DNA of 64,000 bases, from contig CM020618.1 in assembly GCA_009829735.1 (NCBI GenBank), positions 7,318,627-7,382,626 on the forward strand, in the 5' to 3' direction. The position numbers and the translations under genes are program-made. The notes under the pieces were generated by a model. The model was not told the origin of the DNA. It searched no databases and saw only the letters and a list, made by a program, of their open reading frames with translations. Numbering within the stretch: the stretch's first letter is position 1; every line of letters begins with the position of its first letter. Shown one piece after another: positions 20,301-29,973 of this stretch. The stretch comes from Pyropia yezoensis. Its lineage: Eukaryota > Rhodophyta > Bangiophyceae > Bangiales > Bangiaceae.

Positions 20301-21199
20301 CTGCAGTGTCAACGGTAGTGGCCGCAGCAGAGGCAATCGTGGCGAGTGTTGCAGGGTCGGCATCGATGGGACAAGCCGAGCTGGGTGGGTCGGCGATGGC
20401 TAAGACGTTGGCGATGGCCGTCGCAGACCCGGCCGACCCTGTCGTTGCTGCGCAGACTGAGCCAGCAGTGGCAGCTCCTGCAGACCCGACAGCGGTGGCC
20501 CAAGCTGACCCGGCGGCTGCCATGGCTGGCTCGGCGGTGATGGCTGTTGCAACGCCTGTGGCGTTTGCCAAGTCAGAGCTAGTAGCAGCATCTGCTACTG
20601 CTTCAACGGCAGTGGCCAACACTGACTCTGCGGCGGTCGCAAAAGCCGAACCGGTGGAGGCAGATACTGCTCTGCCGGCGGGCGTGGCTGCTGCAGCGCC
20701 GGACGTAGTGGCCGCGGCAATCCCAGTGGCGACGGGTGTTACAGCGTCGGCGGGAGGGAAACAGGGCGAGCTGGTTGGGTCTGGCAAGGTTGAGCCAGCT
20801 GGGGCCGCTGCTGCAGACCTGGCGGCGGTGGCCAAAGCTAAACATGCGGCGGTGACCAATGCCGGGGCGGTGGTGGCAGCTGCACCGTCGGCAGGTGGAG
20901 CCGCCCTGGTGGCGTCTGTGAAGACTGAGCCAGCAGCGGCAGCCGCTGCAGACGTGACGGCGGTCGCTAACTCTCACTTTGCGGCGGTGGCCGCGGCAGA
21001 ACCGGTGACGGCGGCTGGTGCAGCGTCGGCGGCGGCGGGTCAGGCCGACTCGGCGGCGTCTGCAAAGGCTGAGCCAGTGGCGGCAGCTACTACGTACCCG
21101 GCGGCAGTGGCTAGTACTGACCCTGTGGTGGAGGCCAAAGCCGACCCAGCCGCGGGTTCCAAGTTTGGCCTGACAACTGCCAAGGCAGAGCCGGCGTAA
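17027..21199 (+). CDS. Two-PHD-finger protein with long Ala/Pro-rich tail
   Basis: A 1390-residue protein from the ATG at 17027 (MGTDSEGAVILPSDV); upstream in-frame codons are pyrimidine-tract DNA. Residues about 10-95 are basic and Ser-rich (a CAG run encodes poly-Ser). A first PHD-type zinc finger spans residues 131-207 (CAVC, CGACQG, HLAC, CDGC). A second spans 236-291 (CWGC, CGRC, HRKC, CSVC). PHD fingers read histone tails, so a nuclear chromatin role is likely but inferred. The rest is low-complexity: Pro/Ser-rich to about residue 600, then an Ala-rich tail with dozens of imperfect A-K-A-E-P / A-D-P-A repeats and a 7-residue MAGAPAD repeat. No catalytic domain is visible. A clustered basic segment (RRRGKRRRR, about residue 315) could be a nuclear localisation signal. 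Gene fairly certain; start moderately so. Confidence 0.75.
17284..17313. repeat. CAG microsatellite, 10 perfect units
   Basis: Ten CAG units lie within a longer CAG/CGG tract (17275-17325). They are read in the AGC frame and encode poly-serine near the N terminus of the PHD protein. Confidence 0.95.
19694..19815. repeat. 21-bp coding tandem repeat (MAGAPAD)
   Basis: GCCGACATGGCTGGAGCGCC plus one base repeats four to five times, with degenerate flanking copies. It encodes a heptapeptide repeat in the Ala-rich part of the PHD protein. Confidence 0.9.
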
Positions 21200-21562
21200 C
21201 CAGTCTGTCTAGGCCTCAAGGGTATGGCCCGTCCAACGGGTGTCCCAGCGTGGGGCGTGCCTCCCCCCCTTTCTCTCACCCACCACGAGCGAGCGGGCAC
21301 CCCGCGCCCGACAACAAGCAAGCGGGGACGGAGGGCACGCCTTGCGCTCTGGCTTCGCACTGTACCCACAGTGTACTGTAAAGTACGTCCCGGGGGCCAC
21401 CGGGCGGTCGACGCCTCAAGAGCACCCCCCCCCCCCCCCATCAGCGTACAGTGTACCGTACGTGGCCAATAATATTTCCACCCCCCAAAAATTTGGTCTC
21501 GACCGCCCCCCTTCTTGCGCCTCAGGCCCGCTCGCAGTTGCAATCGGAGTGACGGTACAGAG

Positions 21563-21737
21563 TATTGCTACTTTCCCAATTTTGTCCGATGCGGTCGAAG
21601 TCAAGATCAAGATCAAGACTGGGAGACAACCTCACAGCCATCCGTTGGACCGGATACAGCCCATTGACCAATGGGAAGTAGACCCAGACCCTGTCTTGAC
21701 TTTGATCAGGTCGGACAAAATTGAGAAAACAGCAATA
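21563..21737. mobile_element. TA-flanked MITE with long imperfect terminal repeats, about 171 bp
   Basis: The left end (TTGCTACTTTCCCAATTTTG, from 21565) pairs with the right end (CAAAATTGAGAAAACAGCAA, to 21735). The match extends about 50 bp inward through GTCCGA and GTCAAGA words. TA borders both ends (21563-21564, 21736-21737). The interior is about 70 bp and non-coding. Its ends differ from those of the pogo-like element, so it belongs to another family. Confidence 0.75.
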
Positions 21738-23096
21738 TATACGCGTAACGCCGATCTGATTGGCTGTCTTGGCTGACTCATGAACGGGCCGGGAGTCGCA
21801 ACCGCGTAAGACTTCGGTACTGGTCATTGGAGAGACGATATAGAGGCTTGTACTGCACAGAAAGCAGTTCGCAAGTGACATGGGTACCGCTAAAGAGCAA
21901 TTCCATCGCTGTCTTTCCGCAGCACGAGGCGATGAAAGAACAGGAGCTCTGGCTGTCTCAGTCCTCATGGGAGAGAATGATGTGCATCTGCCACAGACGC
22001 TGCGGGAAAGATCCACTCGGCACTCATGCAATATGGGCACACCATCTGTGTCCTGATGAAGAAGTCGTATGCTCAGAACAGCACTGCTACAAGGCTGCCG
22101 TGCCTGCGACGGAGGAGACCGGGCCACTGCCACCCCAGCGGGTCGAGCGTCGGCGTGCGGTCACCGCCGCCTCCACACCACCACCACCACCACCCCCCGC
22201 AACTGCAGTCCATGTCGGCGCTGTCGCTGCCGCCGCCGTCCCCACCGACGCCGTGCCGTCACTGACGCGGCCCCACCAGCGTCGCTGCTGCCACCGCCGT
22301 CACGGCTCCTACCGTATCAACTGCAGGCGGCCGACGCCTGCCAGATGGTGTCGACGACGGGAACGAGGACAACACTGGTCACCTTCTCTTCCGTGGCGAG
22401 AATAATTTGATTGGGGCGATAATGGATTGATTGGGGCGAGCGAGATACTGTACGCACAGCCACAGGTCTATTGCACCGGTAAATTCAAAGGATATGCACA
22501 ATAGTCATAGAGTACTTGTCGAACGTCATCTGTCACGCCTTGGTCCAAATCACGGCCAACTCGCGCAGGACGCACCTGAGCTGCAAAGAACCCGGTGGCA
22601 CACCTCCAGACAGCTTTTCCGAGAGTTCAATGCCGGTCGCGCGTGTTCAGGTGAAGGTGATAGTCCCGCGCCTGGCCACTGTGGGCTGAGTCCCTGCAGC
22701 TGCCGAGCCCACCCCGTCTGCCATCTACGTGGCCGACGCGGCCTGCCGCTCTCCCTCGCGTTTGCTGGCCTGTAGCCTAACCTACTGCACCGGCCACACT
22801 GTCGACTGCACGTAGACGCGCATTCCACGCCTGCGGCCGGGGTCCGGCGTCAAGAGGCCCATTTCCTGCCAGGTGCCCGGTCGACCTGCTAGCCACGCGC
22901 CCTCCGCTGGCTGCTGGCCGGCGTGCGATCCCCCTCCATCGCTGACTGCTTGTCCGCGTGCGGCTCCCCTCCGACGCTACTGTGGCCGACCCCGTCAGCC
23001 TGGGGCGCGGCTTTTTCTTCGGAGTGACCTTGCCCTCTCCCCGCCCCTTGGTCCCCCCCCCCGCCCTTCGCCCTGTGGATAGCCCCGCCCCCTCTG
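21738..23096. other. Intergenic region, no gene supported
   Basis: Frames are open in places but none carries a recognisable domain. A (CCA)n tract lies near 22179-22200. The last few hundred bases would contain the DUF1499 gene promoter. Confidence 0.5.
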
Positions 23097-23501
23097 ATGG
23101 GCCGCAAGCACGTGGCCGACCCCGCGGGGCTGACCGACCGCCCCCGGCGAAACACGGACCTGGTAGCCCCCCCGGGCGTTGCGGACGGCGTCAAGCGACG
23201 GGACGGGAGGCTCTACCCAGGGCTGACCGCTGCCAAGGTGCGGGACACCTTCCTTGACATTGTCCGCGAGCAGCCGCGGGTCAAGGTGCTCGGCGAGCAG
23301 CAGCCTGGCGGTGCTGTATGGATTGTGCAACGGTCCCGGGTGTTCCGTTTCCCCGACCACATCAGCGTGGCGTTTGTGGAGCGGCCTGGAGGGGCCGGCG
23401 TCGTCATGTACTCGGCGAGCGTGTACGGTCGGAGCGACCTGGGCGCCAATTCCAAGAGGGTGGACGCGTGGCTTTCCGAGCTTGAGAGCGTTCTTGGTTG
23501 A
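23097..23501 (+). CDS. DUF1499 family protein
   Basis: A 134-residue protein with the DUF1499 core: a helix (AKVRDTFLDIVREQPRVKVL), strands through VWIVQRSRVFRFPDHISVAF, and the family end motif 'hRSASRxGxSDxGxNxxR', here MYSASVYGRSDLGANSKRV. DUF1499 proteins occur in bacteria and plastid-bearing eukaryotes and have no established activity that I know of. The usual N-terminal Cys-rich segment (C-x-TxPNC) is not seen, so either this is a short form or an upstream exon is missed. The start at 23097 is the first in-frame ATG. No targeting peptide is obvious from this start. Confidence 0.75.
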   Translation: MGRKHVADPAGLTDRPRRNTDLVAPPGVADGVKRRDGRLYPGLTAAKVRDTFLDIVREQPRVKVLGEQQPGGAVWIVQRSRVFRFPDHISVAFVERPGGAGVVMYSASVYGRSDLGANSKRVDAWLSELESVLG

Positions 23502-24178
23502 CCCGCATGGCAGCGGGGAGGCGGAGGTTGGGGGGGAGGGCGAGAGGAGGGGTGCTCTTGTAGAGAGCGACTTGACCGGCGGTGGGGGATTGATTATGGG
23601 ACATGGGGAGGGATGAGTGCGCTTGGCGGGATGGCAAGAGCTTGGGTCTGACGCACCGGTACAGGTGCACGGGCTCAGCCACGTTGGCACGCGTACGCTA
23701 CGCGTGGCACAAAGCACAAACTGTGCCTCGCGAGTCCACCAGCGGAAACAGCTGATCTAATTCCTCGATCGTCCGCATGCCAGTGCCACGTTTTCTATGG
23801 ATAAGTTGTTTGCGTTGGGTACTCTACACATACATACTTAAATGATCTAGTTATTGGGGAATGATTGGAGTGCGCCATTTTTTCTCTTTTGCTCGACTGG
23901 GCCTTGAGCGAGGCCCTTTCACACTGGCGGGGCTTGGCCCCAGAGCCCGTCATCACACCTCTCGTGGCGTGCGTGCCCGCGCTGTGCCTTCGTGACCCAA
24001 CCCCATCAACGGCACCCGAGCCCCAAGCGCGTGTCATCCCGCGCCAACCGTCGCTCAACCTCTCCCCGCGCGGTCTGCAGCAGCCCCCCTCCCCCCCCGT
24101 CGGGTGTGCGCAGAAGTTGCACGCTTCGGGCGCTGAGTTGGTTTTACCTACGGCTGACGGCGGTGGGCGGCTGACATC
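23502..24178. other. Intergenic region before NF-YB, no gene supported
   Basis: The DUF1499 3' end and NF-YB upstream sequence. Around 23800-23880 the DNA is AT-richer (ACATACATACTTAAATGATC). The conceptual 137-residue frame across 23865-24278 overlaps NF-YB exon 1 in the wrong frame and is discarded. Confidence 0.5.
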
Positions 24179-25142
24179 ATGGCGGATGCGGGCGCGGGCA
24201 CCGGCGGTGGGGAGGAGGATGCGTCGGTCAGGGAGCTGGACAAGTACCTGCCGACTGCCAACATTGCGCGCATCATGAAAAAGGTACGTGTCGTATCTTT
24301 GGTGGTCAGCCTCCGCGGCATGTAACGCCACGCTGGCAATTTGAGCGCACAACCGGTGCTCTGCTGTGTGCATATGGCTACCCGTGCGCATGCGGGAGCC
24401 TCTGCACATATTGCCATGCAGTTGTTGTATCCTCTCGAGCTTTGTATCTGCTGGATGGTATTCATTCTTTCAGAGTGAATGGCCCGCTGACCTATATGCG
24501 CTGCCGTCTTGGTGCCAAGCCTTTTGCAACTTCCCCGTTTGGTGCTCTTGACGCTCTCTCTATGCGACCACGTCCCACAGGCGCTTCCGTCCTCCGCCAA
24601 AGTCGCGAAAGACGGGAAGGATACCATCCAGGAGTGTGTCTCCGAGTTTGTGTCCTTCATCACGTCGGAGGCGTCGGACAAGTGCCAGCGTGAGAAGCGC
24701 AAGACCATCAACGGGGACGACATCCTTTGGGCGATGAGCACTCTTGGGTTTGACAAGTACATTGAGCCGTTGAAGGTGTACCTGTCCAGGTACGTTTTGG
24801 GATTGTGGCAACGGCCTGTGATGGCTTGACTTTGCGCTGCCAGTTTCTCCTCCTGCGTCCAGGCGCTCCTGGTTGCAGTTTTGCTCGCACACGTGACAAC
24901 TGTTTTGTAGGTTGTCTGGATACGGGGTGCACGGGACTGACAGGAGGTATTGCTTCTGGGTATCTGTGGCGTTGAGCGTCCGCTTCGCGCATGGATGCCT
25001 GCGTTTGTCTTCTTGGCGGGACTTGCTTGCCTGCCACGTTGGCTCGGCGTCCTCGCATGTCGTTCTCGCGCGCAGGTACCGTGAGACAATGTCGCAAGAA
25101 AAGGAGGAGGAAGCTGCAAAGAACACGGAGCAGCCATCGTAA
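24179..25142 (+). CDS. NF-YB: Nuclear transcription factor Y subunit B (three exons)
   Basis: Exons 24179-24283, 24581-24789 and 25076-25142 join to 127 codons (126 residues). Introns begin GTACGT and end CACAG or CGCAG; the exon ends fall exactly where the family sequence requires. Exon 1 gives the leader and [12 protein letters not shown]; exon 2 gives [20 protein letters not shown], the [18 protein letters not shown] helix and [14 protein letters not shown]; exon 3 gives YRE and a short acidic tail. This is the NF-YB histone-fold core, which pairs with NF-YC, recruits NF-YA and binds CCAAT boxes in the nucleus. The protein is nearly all core, with only about 20 residues before it. No close alternative identity; the related Dr1/NC2-beta lacks this [12 protein letters not shown] helix. 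Confidence 0.93.
24284..24580 (+). other. NF-YB intron 1
   Basis: A 297-bp phase-0 intron from AAG/GTACGTGTCG to CGTCCCACAG/GCG. The intron frame meets a stop at once ([13 protein letters not shown] then TAA), which confirms it must be removed. Confidence 0.9.
24790..25075 (+). other. NF-YB intron 2
   Basis: A 286-bp intron splitting the Arg codon of 'YLSR' (AG/G) with GTACGTTTTG at the 5' end and TCGCGCGCAG at the 3' end. Both NF-YB introns begin GTACGT, suggesting a stringent 5' splice site in this genome. Confidence 0.88.
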
Positions 25143-25686
25143 GAGGTGACATTGCGGAGGGCCATGGGCACGCCCATGCGCACGACTGGCTTGACGCGTA
25201 CTGCGTCGCAATGGAGCGGTGTGTCCTCGGTCACTGTTTTGTTCGTGCCCCCGCGCAGGTCTGAGCGTGGGCACAACTGGACGTGCCCTCGCAGTTGTTT
25301 GCTTGTTTGCGCGTGCCACTTCCCCTGCTCTCTTTTGCGGCCAGTCATGTGTCTGTGTGTCTGATGGCCCTCTACTTCCTGTGTGGCAAATTTCAACCTT
25401 TTTGTTGTGTGCGGACCGCGTCAGGCGGCCAATTGTCTGCTGGTCATGTGTGGGCGCTGTGCGACAACAAACGCTCGGGGACGAGGTGCGGAGCTGCTCG
25501 CCAATGCGCTCTGTCGCTGCGTTCTCTCGTCCGCCCAGGCCAGGACCAGGCAGTCCCACACATCCACAGGCCCGACAACGAAAGCAGGGTTACGATAATA
25601 CCTAGACACCTAGACACGCCTTGGAGGTGGTAACACGAACGGGCATAGGTCATAGTGCGGGCCCTCGCCCCGACCCCCCCCTCCCG
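25143..25686. other. Region between convergent genes, no gene supported
   Basis: The 3' flanks of NF-YB (plus) and the 25687-26280 gene (minus). No domain-bearing frame and no canonical AATAAA signal is evident. Confidence 0.5.
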
Positions 25687-26280
25687 TCACACGTACGGCG
25701 CCGACTCGCTGTGCTCCATCGAGTACGGGTCCGCCGCATCAGCAACCACCACCGCCGCGCTGGCGCTCCTCGAGTAGAGCTGCAGAACCTTATCCTCCTC
25801 GTCTCCTCCAAAGTCCAGTTCATCCCCTGCCATGCGACCCCGGGCGCCGCTTTCGCCCGTTTCCGCCTCGGCCTCCTCGTCCAGCAACCGCCCATTGACG
25901 GCCATAAACTCGAGAAGGTCGTCGCTCAATGGCGTCATGTCCCCGTCGCGCTCGTCTTCGTCAAGCTCCTGGAACTTCATCTTGTCAAAAACCCCCGAGT
26001 CGAGCACCGCCTGGATGGGGAAGTTGTCCGGCACCTGACCGGGCTTCAGCGTTCCCGGAAAGTCGGGGTCCCAAGTGTACTTCTCAGGAGGCCGCATCTC
26101 CTCAGTGAGGGGTGGCTGGAACGCAGAAGCGGGTGGCAGCTGCATGGTCACGCCAAGGGGGCGGCGCGCCACAGCAGGCGACGGTCGCCGAGGGGGGGTC
26201 CGGGTCAACCCAAGAGGTGGATGCAAAGCAGGGGCGCCCGCGCACAGAGGCGAGAGCGGCAGGAACGCCAACGAGTCCAT
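25687..26280 (-). CDS. Unrecognised protein, probably plastid-targeted
   Basis: A 197-residue protein. Residues 1-45 are hydrophobic to basic and rich in Pro, Ala and Arg with no acidic residue after Asp2, as in a plastid transit peptide (ending near RRPLGVTMQLPP). The mature part begins PPEKYTWDPDFPGTLKPG, then VPDNFPIQAVLDSGVFDKM, which reads as a conserved compact motif. The C-terminal half is acidic (ELDEDERDGD, FGGDEEDK). No membrane segment or catalytic motif is seen. I do not recognise the family. The contrast between targeting-like N terminus, conserved-looking core and acidic tail supports a real gene. It is convergent with NF-YB. Confidence 0.6.
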   Translation of the reverse strand: MDSLAFLPLSPLCAGAPALHPPLGLTRTPPRRPSPAVARRPLGVTMQLPPASAFQPPLTEEMRPPEKYTWDPDFPGTLKPGQVPDNFPIQAVLDSGVFDKMKFQELDEDERDGDMTPLSDDLLEFMAVNGRLLDEEAEAETGESGARGRMAGDELDFGGDEEDKVLQLYSRSASAAVVVADAADPYSMEHSESAPYV

Positions 26281-27757
26281 CGTAGCTCAGCACAAATGAG
26301 GGTTGAAGAAAAGGAGAGGGTTACACGGGGCGCTTGAAGCGAAGGACCGCAGTGAATGAGTTGACGTCGTGAGGGAGCAGACACCTTCTGTCAAAACGGG
26401 CGAAGGTCGCGGCGGGGAGGAAGAGACTGGTCACGCGTGCGACGTACCGACGGAGCTTGAGATTGGTGGCCCACAAGGACGGTCGAGTGGAACGGTAAAA
26501 GTAGTACCCTACAAAAAAGTTCATGGTTGTAAGAAAATTGGTGCTAGTACTTGCAAGATAAAATTACCGTGGACACACTTTTGACCGGGTGAGCGGGCGA
26601 ACGGCCTCGCGAACAGAGGCGGGAGGTGGACTGGACGAGGGCGATCGCTCTCTGTGGTGTCCACCCACCCCCCCCCACCCACACCACGTCGACGCGGGCA
26701 GCCTGTATCACGGCCATGACGGTTCGTGGGCGGACAGATACCGCAGCCGCACCACCACAGGCAAAGTAAACAACAACTACAAAATAACCGGCTCATGGTC
26801 GTAAACGCGTGGGGCGTTGAGCGACTCAGGACGTTCGTCCCACTTTCACCCCCCTCATCGCTCCCACTCGGACTTGGAGGACACACTGGGCTTCTGTCCA
26901 AACTGAAGGGCGGGGCACGATGCGTCGCCTTCAGGGGGCGTCCTAAGGAGAGTCTCACGGCGTCTGTCGAAGGAGCGGGTACTGACATGGAGGCGGGCGG
27001 TTGGATTCATTGAAGAAGATGACCAACCCGGCAGAGGGCGGTGGAGGGCCCCAGTCAAGAGAGGACTGGAGGAGACGGAACGCTTGCCCGTGGTGCACGC
27101 ACGCCCCTCAGCGACGCCGTGTGCCCCTCCAAGACGCCACCAGCTGCGAGTGGACGAAGAGGAGGGGTCAGGCCGCTTTCCTACAATTTGGGCGGAGAGT
27201 GGGGCAGTGCGATCGGACCTGGACGGGAGGAGTTGGAGTTGTGCAAGCACCACAAAAGTAAGAAGGGATAATATAATACAGTATGCACATTCTGCAAGTG
27301 GCAGAACTGGCCCCACGCAGGGGGGCAGAGTGGGGCGGGAGACAACTGGTCTGACCCGTTCCTCCCTTTGCATTTGATCCCAACTTTCCCTAAGTCAGGG
27401 ATACTTTGCTGGATAGTAAATCCAATATGGATTTGAGGGCTTTCTGCATTATATCGTCTCGGGTTTTCGTGTGGCCCGGTGGGCAGGTGCTGGGGTGGGA
27501 GATTCTGAGTGGCGAGACTCTGAGGGGACCCTGGGGGGATAAGGGGAGGGACAGCGGGGCTTGGCCTCGCTTCCCCGTCCCGACCAAGAAACTGTTGGCC
27601 CACACACCATCCTCTCGTTTCGTCGTGGGGGGATTGCCCCGCAACAGGGATAGCGTGTGTGCGACTTGCACTTCTTCCGGTTCCCCCGACACGGGAGGCA
27701 GCCCTTGTGTACCGCCCCAACTTGGGTGCTGGGTGCACGAGTGGTTTTTGCCACATT
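26281..27757. other. Intergenic region; 3' part probably the 5' LTR of element E1
   Basis: No gene supported. The element E1 primer-binding site starts at 27760. Immediately before it the sequence ends TTTTTGCCACA (27757), a plausible LTR end, so some hundreds of bases up to 27757 should be the E1 5' LTR. Its left boundary cannot be placed because the matching 3' LTR is absent. Confidence 0.4.
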
Positions 27758-27759
27758 TG

Positions 27760-27778
27760 GTGGAGCAGCAGGGGACAG
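27760..27778 (+). promoter_or_regulatory. Primer-binding site of element E1
   Basis: TGGTGGAGCAGCAGGGGAC starts 2 nt after the putative LTR end. The same 19 nt follow the 5' LTR of copy C (51652). It would pair with the 3' end of a tRNA ending in CCA; I cannot name the tRNA. Confidence 0.75.
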
Positions 27779-28183
27779 AGGTAAACTTTACCTCCGGGTG
27801 CACCCGGGTGTAGGGGGCCCTCCGTATCAGAGGAACGGTGGTCTTGGACTTTGTCGTACGGATCTTTAGCCAACTTGGCTGGATCGGACCCCCCGTCGTC
27901 CGGGGAGTACACGGGTGACGCACGTACTCCAGTGCCTTTGAATACTGGTGAGACACAGGTAGGTGTACCTGGGGTCGCAGAGGGACTAGAGGTCCCCCAA
28001 TCCAGCAGGACTGGGAGGACGGGCGGGCAAATGGCCACCCCGACTCAGTCGGGAGTTCATTCGGGTGACACCCCCGATGATGGTTGGCCGAAGTCCGGCC
28101 ACCGGGTGGTACACTGAACGGGAACGTCCCAAGGTGAGAGGACTGTCCCCGCGGGATCCACTCGGGGTGGAGCCAGCTCTGGT

Positions 28184-29764
28184 ATGGAGCCATCGCCAAC
28201 TAGGTTTTCGGAGGACAGCGGACCTCCGTTGGTCGGTGATGGGCTCGCGCCCTTGCCCTCGGTTGAGACCCGTGAGGATCGTGCTTTCCCCTCAGGTGGA
28301 CTCCCGGAGGCTGACCGAGACTCAACTGGAGTCGAGAACCCTCTCCTGGCGGAAACTGTCCGTTGGGAGGCGACCGATGTGTCGCGGCAGGCTTGGCCGG
28401 AACTGGTGGTCACGATGACGAATACCATTTTAAATCAGATTGTGGCGAGTTTGCCAGATGGTCTCAATATCCAGACCGGAATGGGGTTCTCGAGCCCGCA
28501 GACGCAGGGAACCGTTCACCCTACGCCTGTACCGGGGTGTCCCGAACAGGGACCAACCCCTGTGGCTCCCACCATGGCAACCACGGGGACATCAGCAGGT
28601 CGAATGCCTTACACAGGGGCGTCTCCTGTAGAGATACCGGGGGTTACACTCAGCCCGCCGGTACAGATGGCAGAGACGGGTCAGTTCACCCCTCTGCCCC
28701 AACGGCTGTTTCCTCAACGTGAGGTGCCGCCCAAGATCCAGGTAGCCAACCCGGTCTACCAGGGCATCTTTGACTGTGAGGCCTATGCCCTGAACAACAA
28801 GTCAGTGGCGTATGGCCCTGTTCAGGCCCGAGTTATGGGCCGTGCCAAGAAGAACGTAACTCACTCTTTTGAGCACAAAGCGGAGTGGGAAGGAACTCCT
28901 CCCCGTCATGTCTTTGAGTTCCTACGTCGTTTTACAAAAGCCTGTGACGACAATGCCGTAAGTGAAGGCATGGCTTTCTACATGCTACAGAAATTCACCT
29001 AAAGTGACCTACAGACGGAAATTATGTCCGCCTTGCCCAGGTCCTCAAGTGGAGGAGCTGGTGAGGTGACGTCCTACCCGGAGCTCATCAACTGGTTGTT
29101 GCGGGCTATGTTTGATGAAGCCGCGTTGGCTTCTCTAATCGAGGAGTTTATGCAGGCGCACCAGGACGAGAATAAGGATGAGATGTCCTTCGCGGACCGA
29201 GTCCGTAAGCTCAACCATCTCTGTGGCTTTCTTCACCCACAAGCTGTGGTGAAGAGTCGCTTTGTGGAAGGTATCCATTTGTCGGTCCGTATGGAGACCC
29301 GGGAGCATAATACCTCCCGGGCGACACTGGCCGAGTTGGCCAGGTTTGCCTACCGCAGGGGGGAGGCTTACAGCAAGCTGCGAGATGAGCAACGCCAGGA
29401 ACGGCAGGCCGAGTTGGCCAAGGAGAGAGAGGAGTCTCGCAAAGCCAAAGAGCTACGAGAGGCTCGCCGAATCCGTAAGGATAAGGTGGTGGCCGCTGTG
29501 GGAACTCCCCAAGGCAGCCTCTCGGGTTCCCAAGTCGGAAAGACCCTCCCGGGAACGGAGAATCGGTGTTGGAACTGCAACGCTGATGGACACTGGGCGT
29601 ACGACTGCCCTATGTTGAGTAAGCGCATTCAAATACTTGTCAAGATAGCAAGCAAGAAGACAGCAACGAGCGAAGTACGCTCGCGCCGCGAGGGGAGTAT
29701 GCGGCCGGTTGTGGCCGTGGCCACACCTCCGGCGGAAGAGGCGGACACGTCGTCCTCGGACTAG
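28184..29764 (+). pseudogene. gag: E1 Gag, one in-frame stop
   Basis: One frame runs from about 28184 to 29764 and is broken only by TAA at 29000-29002. The N-terminal part is Pro/Thr-rich; the middle (about 28720-29380) is the helical capsid-like region with FLRRFTKACDDNAVSEGMAF, typical of Gypsy gag. A charged helix (EERQAELAKEREESRKAKEL type) is followed by one zinc knuckle C-x2-C-x4-H-x4-C (CWNCNADGHWAYDC, codons from 29567). The knuckle binds RNA in the particle. The gag stop is TAG at 29762. Confidence 0.85.
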
Positions 29765-29973
29765 TCGTCCTCCCCTTCGCCATCTGACTGTGCAGCCAAT
29801 TCGGCCGGAAACGAGTAACCGCTGGAGCTGGTCGTCCGAAGCTCACAGCGGCAGCCTCGGCCAAGTCGGTCAAGAGGACGAATCAACCCTGTCGCATACT
29901 GCGCCGACCCAAAGGGGTCCGCCCACCTTGGGTAGGACTGCCCAAGAACGTAAATCAACGTCGGGTCATCGCT

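Noticed and set aside
23865-24278. 137-codon frame upstream of and across NF-YB exon 1
   Set aside because: Wrong frame over exon 1, which clearly encodes the NF-YB start; no domain in the rest.
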